A DNA stretch of 64,000 nt from Bursaphelenchus xylophilus (taxonomy: Eukaryota; Nematoda; Chromadorea; Rhabditida; Aphelenchoididae): contig CAJFCV020000001.1 in the NCBI GenBank assembly GCA_904066235.2, positions 5,828,001 through 5,892,000 of the forward strand, read 5' to 3'. The notes beneath the pieces were generated by a model. That model did no database searches. It saw only the letters and a list, made by a program, of their open reading frames with translations, and had not been told where the DNA came from. The first letter of the stretch is position 1. Each line of letters starts with the position of its first letter. Shown one piece after another: positions 24,781 through 34,192 of the stretch. The position numbers and the translations under genes were made by a program.

Positions 24781-26031
24781 TCTTCTGGACCTATGCGCAA
24801 CTGTTTGCTCCCGGCGACTAAACCCAAATGTAAGGAGTACACCAAATTCTGGATAAGCTAGCTCCACCGAATGCATTCGCAGCCAGCCGTTCAACAATCC
24901 CATAGGTACGCGAAAAAGTGCACAATTTTCCGGCTATTGTTGCTATTACAATTCAGCCACCATGGTTTATTATCTCTGTTACCTGAATTAGATTTTTGTG
25001 ACCTTCTTTACATCAGATTTATATATTATATTTGATTTCTCCGATATCTGTTTCTTAGACACCTTTATTTATTGTTATTAAAGATTAGTTATTAATTTAT
25101 TTTATAGAAAATGAACGAAGAGTGTTAGATTATACTGTCCAAACTTTCTTCTCAGAGAAAAAATGTAAAAAACATTGCATACTTGAAAAGAACAGTGCTT
25201 TATTTACTAAATGGCAACATTTCAATTCGCCGTTTTTCCTCAAAATCCTGCAGAAGTGGGCGGAGCCAATAGGCGGAAAGAGTCTCGACCCACACTCTTC
25301 CCCCACCTTGATGGCGGGAGCGTCTGCTCGAGACTCTTTCCGCCTCTCAGATTCTTTCCCAAATGGGAAGAGTTCGTAAACACACTCTTCCGAACGAAAA
25401 GGAAAGAGGCTGAAGCATTTTTTTCAGAAGATTTTTTTCGCTCTTATTCCTTCGCTCTTATATTTTCAACGGCCTGCCTTTTTTGGAGTAATTTTTTATC
25501 TCACAAACAGAATTCAGCCGAATGTCATCAAGGAGACAAGCCCGATTAAATTTAAAAAAATCTGTATCGAATTCTCACAGTCAAGTTTAACAATTCATGT
25601 ACTTTATTTAAAATTATAACATTATATTGTGGCTACAGTACCCCATCTTCTGCAATCTTCCTTCGTGGGCGTACTGTATTTTGCAAAACACTTATTTCTC
25701 TCTTTTGAGAGAAAAAGTCCTTTACAGTACATTTTGCTTCCATAGTGAAATAGTTGCTTTGGCTGTGAAGCCATCATAAGCCATTTCAACTCCCTTGGTC
25801 CAAAATGTTTTGTGTCTTGCATATGTGCGTTTTCTTCTGGAAGCATTCTTATTTTTTCAGAAACGGTCCATTAAATCTAAATCCTTTCAATTAACTCGTT
25901 TTTTTCGAATGAAAGCATGGAAGATTGTCTTTTCACTGCTTATATTTACATCTTCACCTTGTGACGTACCTGAGTCGGGGTTTCAAAGGTTTGCAAAAAA
26001 GTATATTATAATTTCTAACTTTGAACATAAT
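24781..26031. other. Region between small gene and LTR element
   Basis: Contains the right inverted repeat of the 3.1-kb segment (25402-25463) and its inner flank with AGAGTCTCGAGC motifs. 25,464-26,031 is AT-rich. A minus-strand frame at 25622-25846 (74 codons, five Cys) has no splice or domain support. TAAT at 26028-26031 is the left target duplication of the LTR element. Confidence 0.4.
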
Positions 26032-26247
26032 TTTTGAGGGGAAATTATTGTTCGGTCCCGTGACGAAAACTACAAGACCTTTGGCATTACGTTTTGTCCC
26101 ATGGCCAAGGAGGATTATATTATTCAGTGAATGTGTGTGTTACGCTATATATTGCTATTATTGTTTCTGTAATAAATCTATCTATATTTATTACTCTACA
26201 TTCGGCTGACTACATACCTTCACAACTACACGTGAAGATACAACAAC

Positions 26248-26274
26248 TGGCGCAGTCGACAGGATTCGAACCTG
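26248..26274 (+). other. Primer-binding site complementary to tRNA-Ser 3' end
   Basis: The site begins TGG two bases after the 5' LTR. Its reverse complement ends CGACTGCGCCA, matching the conserved acceptor 3' strand of animal tRNA-Ser plus CCA, and extends into a GGTTCGAATCC T-arm. Complementarity of about 27 nt is longer than the usual 18. The tRNA identity is from memory of animal tRNA-Ser ends. Confidence 0.7.
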
Positions 26275-26343
26275 CTAAGACCTTACGTTCTAATCAAAGA
26301 TTCCCTATCAGAAGTCAAAGGAATCCTACTCTACGATGACAGA

Positions 26344-27498
26344 GTGATGATCCCAAAAGCTTACAGGAAAAAGGTTATCGAAAAATTACACCAAGCCCAC
26401 CCAGGAATTACACGAATGAAGAAATTGGCACGAAGCCATTTCTACTGGCCTCAAATGGGCAAGGATATCGAGATGGCGGTTAAAGGTTGTCAACATTGCA
26501 TCGACACCGCCAATACACCCCGCAAAATCCCACTCCAACCTTGGCCAGAAACCCAAAAACCATGGTCTAGGATTCATCTCGATTTCGCCGAACCTAAGAA
26601 AGGTCATCAATTCCTTGTTGTCGTTGACAGTTATTCCAAACTCCTGGACGCGCACTGGATGAACCCTGCGGACTCCAAAAATTTGATCGCCTACTTACAC
26701 ATCCTGTTCCGACACTTTGGAGCCCCGGAAACTCTTGTCACAGATAACGGAGGACAGTTTATTTCCGAAGAGTTCGCCAAATTCTGTCAAGACCTCCAGA
26801 TCGTCCACCTCAAAAGCGCACCCAGGATGCCTCAAAGCAATGGCCACGCTGAAAGATCAGTCCAGACACTGAAGAAATCGTTGGAAGCCAACAAATCTTC
26901 CCTCGATACAGCGGTACTTACGTACAATTACACCCCCAATGAAGCTCTTGATGGACGAACCCCCAACGAAGTCTTCTTTGGACGCCAACTCCGTACACCC
27001 TTTGATGTTTTCAAACCAAACTCACCTCACTTCCCAAATATGGACAAATCCGATGACATTACACAGCTAAATCGGTCCCAGAAGATCATGAAGAAGAAAT
27101 TCGATAGCCACCATGGAGCCAGGCCTCGATTCTTTACAAAGGGAGAGATGGTGACGATACAACTCGTTACTGGTAAACGAGTCACTGGGAAACTCATTCA
27201 GTTCTTGGGGAAGACTATGGCAAAAGTTCAAGTGCAGGACCAAGTACACACTCGCCACTTCAACCAAATCTGGAAGCGGTTCCCTTACGAGTACGATACG
27301 ATGGTGGAAGAAGAGAATAATACACCCCCGGCAAGTTATTCCTCTAATCTATCCCACTATTTTCTGGTTGTTCCGAACCGATCTAATGGACCTGACGCAC
27401 CTCCTACCGTTGCCCGGCGAATACAGCCCAGCCGAAACGCCAAGAAGCCCTTGGACTATCAACAGCTCTCCGGCCGTCGTCAAAAAGCCAAGCAATGA
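26344..27498 (+). CDS. Gypsy integrase (C-terminal part of pol)
   Basis: An intact frame of 384 codons; it is open further upstream toward the primer-binding site, so the true N-terminus is lost in the deletion. The zinc-binding HHCC module (HPGITRMKKLARSHFYWPQ ... CQHC) is followed by an RNase H-fold core. The D,D,E residues are visible in IHLDFAEP, LVTDNGGQF and QSNGHAERSVQ. A C-terminal region with RFFTKGEMVTIQ and GKTMAKVQVQD resembles the GPY/F-type integrase tail. It would integrate cDNA, but this copy has no reverse transcriptase and cannot move alone. The catalytic triad looks intact. Confidence 0.93.
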   Translation: MMIPKAYRKKVIEKLHQAHPGITRMKKLARSHFYWPQMGKDIEMAVKGCQHCIDTANTPRKIPLQPWPETQKPWSRIHLDFAEPKKGHQFLVVVDSYSKLLDAHWMNPADSKNLIAYLHILFRHFGAPETLVTDNGGQFISEEFAKFCQDLQIVHLKSAPRMPQSNGHAERSVQTLKKSLEANKSSLDTAVLTYNYTPNEALDGRTPNEVFFGRQLRTPFDVFKPNSPHFPNMDKSDDITQLNRSQKIMKKKFDSHHGARPRFFTKGEMVTIQLVTGKRVTGKLIQFLGKTMAKVQVQDQVHTRHFNQIWKRFPYEYDTMVEEENNTPPASYSSNLSHYFLVVPNRSNGPDAPPTVARRIQPSRNAKKPLDYQQLSGRRQKAKQ

Positions 27499-28260
27499 TC
27501 CTTTTCCACAAAGGGAGATGTTCGGTCCCGTGACGAAAACTACAAGACCTTTGGCATTACGTTTTGTCCCATGGCCAAGGAGGATTATATTATTCAGTGA
27601 ATGTGTGTGTTACGCTATATATTGCTATTATTGTTTCTGTAATAAATCTATCTATATTTATTACTCTACATTCGGCTGACTACATACCTTCACAACTACA
27701 CGTGAAGATACAACAACTGTGAATGTTTGGTGTTACGCTACGTTTTGTTATTATTATTCTGTAATAAACCTATCTATATTTGTTACCCTACATCTGGCTG
27801 ACTACATACCTTCACAACTACACGTGAAGATACAACAATTATGATTATTACTTCCCTATATAAAAAGCGTCGCTACGACCTAACGAGTCTTGCCGGACCC
27901 GCTAGCCTACCTATCCTACCAAGCCTTATTCGTCTGCCTTAAGGGCACCACGAGAGCCATCTACAGCAAATATAAATCATAGCAATTTATTAACCTTCTA
28001 CTAACGGGGCTATCCTAAGCAACGGCCTAGGAAACTTACCCTTGGCTCCAGCCTACCCCTCACACGGAGTGCGGTGACGTCGCTCCTTCCCGACTGACTG
28101 CGAAGTCGGAAGCCGACTCGAGTGACTCGGAATCGCGCTGCGCTTCCGTCGTTAGGCGCAGGTTGGCGCCTCGGGCGTTTTTAGATTCATATCAGTTTGA
28201 TAGACGACAACCAAATAAATATTCTTTTAAATACAATTCCCATTATGTCCAACCATAACA

Positions 28261-30665
28261 TCCACCCAAACCTTGTTTCTGAGCGCCCCCGCTCAGTCAC
28301 TGTTAGTACAATGAAACTCTCGAATTGGAATTGGTTAGTGACATAAGAGCAAATATATGCTACAAGTAAAACGCTTTACTGTGTTTAGTCCAGAAATTAG
28401 TTCTTGGTGCTCTTGGGTAATCTTATATTCCGTTTATGGGATGACGATGTCGGTTGCCGTAGGACGTGATGTCTTCTTATGCCTGTTTGTGGCTTCTGAT
28501 GCGAATGTATAGTTGCCAATCGTGTTTTGAAGTTGCATATTGCATTGTAAACTGGTTGTCTCGCTTCTTTTGAGCTGGAGCAGACGATGAATGTTGATTC
28601 AGATACCTTTGAGACCTCGAACTTTTTCCTTCCTTTACCCTAGTAAAGTTATTGTTACTTGAACAGACGGATTAGACACTACAGTTACAACTGATAATTA
28701 GATTACTCAATATTTTAAATAGAAATAGAACTGGATAACGTATCATAAATCGTTGACCGAAGACTTTGCTTGGGTTTCCATAGGGCTCCATTGGCTTGCT
28801 ACTAGTAAACATTGAACTTTCCTGCGACGCGGCGGCTGGGAACTGTGATGCTTGCATAATCGGGGCTAGTAGTAGGCCCGATATTGGTTGAAAACTTGTA
28901 TAACTGGCGTTGAAAACGGCAGAATTTGTATAGACGTTTGTCGACTGTCTAACCGCAGTTGCTGCGCATGTAAAGTGGAGCTGGTACTTGTCATCGTACT
29001 GTTCGCGCGCTCTGAACTTGCGAATTGGATGATCTTGACCGATTTGTCGAGTGTTGATCGTACGAGGCTGACTAAATGTCGCTCTAGCGCCTCCTTCCGA
29101 TTTGACTGAAGTTCGGACCTCCGAACTTGGAGTTCTTCGTTACTTTCGTCGCCTGGGTAGACGTGTCGAAAGTTGGTACTCGATCTATAAACTTCTTATG
29201 GAAGTATCTGGCCTAAGGCACAGAGATTTTATCTAAAATTATATCGATTAATTGAATTAAGTGGCTTTTAATGTCCTGATTCCGTACTATTTTTCTCACT
29301 GCTTTCTTTAATTCACTCAACTGTTTTGATCTATACCCTTTCCGTTATCTTACATCTACTCACACACAATTTTTGCTTTCCGTTTTCTAGACCAGGTCGC
29401 ACGCCAATGGCACTAATCAATAACCCAAAATATTTGATTTTTTATTTGTGGCGTTTTAGGGAAAGAGAATGGTTCGGCCCGATAAAGACTACCTTAGGAT
29501 TGGCCAGAGGGAATTAAAGGGATTTTTTTCGGAGTCGGACCCTGTTATCACCCAAAATTGACATCCTTTTGAACTTGGAAAGTGGAACCGAATTCCTGAT
29601 ACGATCACGCGTACGGGGACGCGAAGTCGGCACTTCCTATATATGCTCGCTGTTGGAGTCTAGACGAGATTGCGCAACAAGATTAATTATTTTCGTCTCG
29701 ATTTAAATGCCTGCCCCAAAATGTGGCGATGGTATCGCCGCGGAATTTTGAAACCGGAAAAATTCCAGCTGCGGGGCTTCCGCGCCCTTCAATGGTTGTC
29801 ACCATAAATGATAAATTACAATAAAACTACTATAGGATTTCTAAAAGAATTCACACTTTACGGGCCCCACACACACTTAGTTTAATTATTAATTACACTC
29901 ACACACACACGTTACGGTCATTACTGACTTATAGAGGTAGAAAATCCTATTTCAAAACAACTTAAATCTACATATAATATAATTTAAAACCTAGGTTGAG
30001 AAAGGGTCGGGATGTGTGGGTGAAATTTCACTCGTATTCCTAGCTATTGTTGTTGGAGGCCAGGTCAAAATAAAATAAATAATAATAAACTGGGAATTTC
30101 TAATATGGGAGTCTAAATCCCGCCTGGATCGGTACTGGGCTTTTAACTATATTTCGATTACCCTACTTCTGAAACGACTAAGCCTAAATATAATTGCCGG
30201 AACGATGGCGAGAGGCAAGCCAATAGGATAACGATAAAAGATAACGACCGCAGCCGGGGGCACCTTCGCGGAACTTTTATAAAGGATACCCCAATATGAT
30301 TCATGTCCTCTCTGGGGACGTACCGTTTTTCTCAGGAGCTAGACTTGCCAGGTCTAACTTTGTATGTCAAGGCCCTTGAGTATTGTCACTTTTAGGTGCA
30401 ACACTCTAAATAAAACTACTTAAAAAGATAAATACTCGAAACTGGATGGAAACTGACCTGAATAAATCTGCGCAGATATTGCAACTATAATATCTTCTGA
30501 AGCCCATCGTTCCTTGTTTCCATCTTGACTCCGTTCCACTTGGCCATTGACACTCGGGATACACCAACAACAAATGTCATTAGAAAATAATGAGGGAGAA
30601 TACGCGGGTAGGCTGGATGGACCGGTAGTGCTTTTGTCGGCTCCATCTCGGTGGGACCTCCATTA
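28261..30665. other. Non-coding interior of the LTR element
   Basis: About 2.4 kb between the two LTRs. Only short frames occur on either strand, none with gag or pol motifs. GC-rich stretches (about 28,890-29,110) alternate with AT-rich ones, and a short CA-repeat lies near 29,896-29,910. This suits a large retrotransposon derivative-type element or a fully decayed interior. Confidence 0.5.
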
Positions 30666-31100
30666 TTTTGAGGGGAAATTATGGTTATTAATTCCCTATA
30701 TAAAAAGCGTCGCTACGACCTAACGAGTCTTGCCGGACCCGCTAGCCTACCTATCCTACCAAGCCTTATTCGTCTGCCTTAAGGGCACCACGAGAGCCAT
30801 CTACAGCAAATATAAATCATAGCAATTTATTAACCTTCTACTAACGGGGCTATCCTAAGCAACGGCCTAGGAAACTTACCCTTGGCTCCAGCCTACCCCT
30901 CACACGGAGTGCGGTGACGTCGCTCCTTCCCGACTGACTGCGAAGTCGGAAGCCGACTCGAGTGACTCGGAATCGCGCTGCGCTTCCGTCGTTAGGCGCA
31001 GGTTGGCGCCTCGGGCGTTTTTAGATTCATATCAGTTTGATAGACGACAACCAAATAAATATTCTTTTAAATACAATTCCCATTATGTCCAACCATAACA

Positions 31101-32515
31101 TAATGTAGTTCATACGTCATCATTCAGAAATTTCGATAAATATCCGGGAAAACGTCGAAATTAAACCAAAACGGTCGAGAAGCTTCATTTCTTTCTGTAA
31201 CTTTACTCAAATTTTTTAATTCTCACAGCGACTGCGTTTTTGCTTTTTATTGTGCGATTTTACCGCCAGCGGCCGCCGTTCTGTCGCATAAGTTTCGCCT
31301 GATGCAGAAAGCCAAGACGCTTGACGCACAAAAATGAGTAAAGCAAGCTGGCGTGGTATGGGTCAAGTGTTCCCCCGACCGCGTTCTACCTTCCACAATT
31401 CTCTTGGCGATTGATTTTTGACTAAAATGGGGTGAGAACACGTTTGAACAAGGGATTAGAGGGATCCTGTTGTTTGGTCTGCAGAACGGTACGAGCACGG
31501 ACGGCATAACAATTACGTGTGGCGTGTGAGGAGAGAGAATTCGGGAAGAGTAGAGGCGACAGACAGTGCTCGCCCAGAAAACGAGAGAAATGGACGGAAG
31601 AAGAGGGACCAGAGGCGGGAAACTTCGAGAAAGCCTCGAACGGATAGAATTTTGGAGTGGAGGAGAGCCGAAGCCAGAGCCATGCCGAGTAAGAGGAGTA
31701 AAAGGCCAGTTATTATCTGATTGTGGCCACAATTTCAGTAGACTCCTGCTCGGATGGACACTCTTGAGTGACCATTTTTTGGGTCTCACGGTGAACGCCG
31801 GGGTAAAAAACGAACTTTTCATGTGGTTTATGCTCTGGAAACCTTTTGTTACTTGCGAAGTTTCATGCTCAGTTTTGGCATTTTAGTGGTCTAATGTAAT
31901 TTTACTTTACGGCGTTGTCTGGTAGGCTGACTGTTCGTGCCTAATTCGTGAGGAACTCGTGACTAGATTTTTGTTATCCTGAAAGGCGTTTGGCACTGTT
32001 ACGCGATCGCTCTCAAAAGACTGTAATATCGAAGTAATTGACGCGCCAATTGAATGACAGATAAGACTTTATACGTTATTTCTGTTTGAGAAATTCCTCC
32101 CCAAATGAAATGAATCATCGCGGTTGAGAGAGTGGAATCGGGGAGGGTGAACTGATGTTTCACACGAGATCCTTGGGATTTTGTTTATTTTGAGTCCGTA
32201 TAATTGATGGTCAAGTGTTTTCGAGCGTCATCCCGCCTGATAATCACCCCCTCGACTATCCGTTTCTATTTTGGGTTTTCTTTTGCCGTCTAGAAGATGT
32301 CTAAATAATATTTCATATTTTTTGCCATCTGTAATGTAATCTTAGGAAAAGAATTTCGTGGCGATAAGAAGGTTCAGACTTTATTGCTTTCTTTTGTTTA
32401 CGACTTCCGATTCATGCCGACTGTTTCTTTTCTTTGTTTTCGTTCGATCGTTTTTCTCGATAATAAGAGCCAAGTCAACTATAAACATAAGCTAGTACTG
32501 ATTTCAGGAGGCGGA
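31101..32515. other. Intergenic/leader region upstream of the TLC gene
   Basis: Starts with the TAAT duplication of the LTR element. 31,240-31,870 is GC-richer and purine-rich on the plus strand, leaving overlapping frames on both strands (191 codons minus, 106 plus) without domains; I read these as chance. A TTTCAG acceptor at 32,501-32,506 precedes the TLC start at 32516, so part of this is probably a 5' leader intron. Confidence 0.4.
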
Positions 32516-33708
32516 ATGAACCATCCTTTCCACACGAATTATAGCCTCCCTTCTTTGGAAGATCTGGACTGGAAGGGAGACAATTGGAAGGACCTTGGTC
32601 GTATTTCATTGGTCGTTTTCATTTCTTTCCTCTTCTTCTGGTTGTTACAGTACACTGTGCGATGGTATTTGTTTGGAAAGTGTACCTTCAGAACGTTCGA
32701 TTACTTCAAGTTTGGAAGAAAACGACGAAGAAGACATGTTCCTCCATCCACGGAGCTTGAGGTATGTTGTTTTAGTGATTGAGATGATGTTTTTGTGCCG
32801 TTATGTTACTTATTGTATTCGTTTTAGGCAGTACCTCCCAACAAGAAGTGGAGAACCTCCAATGAAGCCGTCTCCTTGATCCATTCGGTTATTTCTGGCC
32901 TCTGGGCCTTGTACGCCGTGTTAACCTACCCCAATCTCCTCAGTGACATGATGTATTTCGAACATCCAGTGCCAAAGTTTTTGGTGAGTAGTGTCAGAAT
33001 ACGTTTAGAGATTGGTCGACTGGTTGCTTATCCTAAGCTTTACAGATATACGTGTCATTTGGCTATATTATCCATGATCTTCTTGACCTTCTGATCAACG
33101 AACGTTCCATTCGAATCCTGGAGCTTCTCTTCCATCATATTGTAGTAATCATCGCCTTCCTGACGACCATTATCCCATCGCTTTTTCTGGGTGTGGTTGT
33201 GCTGGGTCTTCTGATGGAAGTGAATTCGATTTTCCTCCACTCCCGATCTCTTCTGAATCTCTACAGAGTCTCCAAAGAATCAACTGCCTTCAAATTTGTG
33301 GCCCTTCTCAATGTTCTAACGTTCATGGCGTTCCGTATGGCCGTTTCCCTATACCTAGTCTACTGGCAGATCACGAATGGCTGGTCCTTGGAATGGTACT
33401 TCACTCTGCTTACTTTCGTGGTCATCTTCTCCTTGTTGACCACAAATACCGTTCTCTGTTATCGAGTTCTGGCCGCTGATGGCTTGCTTGGAGCACGCCG
33501 GGCCAGGCCTCCAAGTCAAAGAACTGAGACCAAATCAAGTGAAGAAGACGAGGAATTGGATGCTGATGATGAAGACGACGAAGAAGATGGGGAAACCGAC
33601 ACGGACGCAGCTCGCATCAAACGGCGGACTAGTCAATCAGCAGCCACCCAAACGAATGGTGCAGATGCCGGCCAGGCCGAGCCTGTAGTTGTTGTACACC
33701 AACCGTAA
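32516..33708 (+). CDS. fld-1: TLC-domain membrane protein, FLD-1/TLCD1-2 type
   Basis: Exons 32516-32761, 32828-32983, 33046-33708, giving 354 aa. TLCD1/2 and worm FLD-1 are plasma-membrane TLC proteins that limit long-chain polyunsaturated phospholipids and so membrane fluidity. Hydrophobic segments: LVVFISFLFFWLLQYTV; VISGLWALYAVLTY; FLIYVSFGYIIHDLLDLL; ELLFHHIVVIIAFLTTIIP; FLGVVVLGLLMEVNSIF; ALLNVLTFMAFRMAVSLYLV; and YFTLLTFVVIFSLLT. The IIHDLLDLL and ELLFHHIVV histidine-containing motifs are typical of TLC domains. A long acidic tail (EEDEELDADDEDDEEDGE) is unusual for vertebrate TLCDs. A short basic KFGRKRRRRH loop follows the first segment. Confidence 0.82.
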
Positions 33709-34192
33709 AAGTATTTAAATTTGCTATTTCGAACCAAAAAAACATTTCGGGTGATCTCCGATCTGGTTGTTGTGTTAATAATGGTACTTTACTTGACATG
33801 CTTCATCCTTATAATCGAATTTTTATTTCGTATACGAAGTCACACACTTCGGTGCAAATTTACAAATAAATGATGATAATATGGAGAATTGGCATTGTGT
33901 TTTGAAACATTCAAATTTGGTGTTTTCGTGCCGAGACTCAGGGATTACGGTAATGCAAAAGTCGGCGAAGTTGCCAACAACGGCAGAGCAAGGATTATTT
34001 CGTGAGGTGATTAGAGACGACGAGCAGCAAGGTTTTATGTATACTGACTAGTTTTTTCTGGAACTTTGAGTTATCGGGCCTAGGTATCATATCTTTTTTC
34101 GTCGTATCAGATTGGTCTTTACAGGTATAACGTGTATTTTTATTCACCGAAGTTGAAAACTCGGTTACTAACTCTGACAAGTCCATCCAAGG
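33709..34192. other. Intergenic region, TLC gene to LOTUS gene
   Basis: 484 bp. The first half is the 3' UTR of the TLC gene (AATAAA near 33,867). The second half is AT-rich promoter/leader of the LOTUS gene. No repeats or RNA genes recognised. Confidence 0.4.

Larger units (their letters stand above)
22353..25463. mobile_element. 3.1-kb segment bounded by perfect 62-bp inverted repeats
   Basis: 22353-22414 and 25402-25463 are exact reverse complements of each other over 62 bp (outer ends ATATAAGAGCGAAGG). Looser similarity continues inward, sharing AGAGTCTCGAGCAGA and GGAAGCGTCTGC-type motifs. The interior holds two small candidate genes (23323-23672 minus, 24449-24780 plus) and a hAT MITE. 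No transposase was recognised. It may be a non-autonomous DNA transposon or an inverted pair of related promoter/repeat copies. A clean target duplication is not visible beyond TA-rich flanks. Confidence 0.55.
26049..27837 (+). mobile_element. Deleted Ty3/gypsy retrotransposon inserted in an LTR, ATTAT duplication
   Basis: It inserted into the 5' LTR of the surrounding element; ATTAT flanks it at 26044-26048 and 27838-27842. LTR copies of 197 bp lie at 26049-26245 and 27519-27715, both TGTTCGGTCC...ATACAACA. A primer-binding site starts at 26248 (TGGCGCAGTCGACAGG) and a polypurine tract, AAAGGGAGA, precedes the second LTR. Only the integrase end of pol remains; gag, protease and reverse transcriptase are deleted. 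After the second LTR a third, diverged partial LTR (27716-27837) runs up to the right ATTAT. Confidence 0.93.
26032..31100 (+). mobile_element. Non-autonomous LTR retroelement, 435-bp LTRs, carrying a nested gypsy copy
   Basis: The 5' LTR is 26032-26048 plus 27843-28260 (split by an insertion); the 3' LTR is 30666-31100. Both total 435 bp, start TTTTGAGGGG, end ATAACA and differ at only a few bases (two seen near the left end). TAAT flanks the whole unit (26028-26031 and 31101-31104). Each LTR has a TATA box (CCCTATATAAAAAGCG) and AATAAA near its 3' end, so transcription runs left to right. The 2.4-kb interior (28261-30665) has no long frame, so it depends on enzymes from elsewhere. Family is unknown; no clear primer-binding site was seen next to the 5' LTR. 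Confidence 0.82.

Noticed and set aside
28672..29109. Gag-like coding in the interior of the outer LTR element
   Set aside because: Only short frames, on both strands, with no CCHC zinc knuckle or capsid pattern.
31247..31822. 191-codon minus-strand frame in the GC-richer region upstream of the TLC gene
   Set aside because: It overlaps open plus-strand frames, is low in hydrophobic pattern, has no domain and no splice sites around it. Probably a by-product of purine-rich leader DNA.
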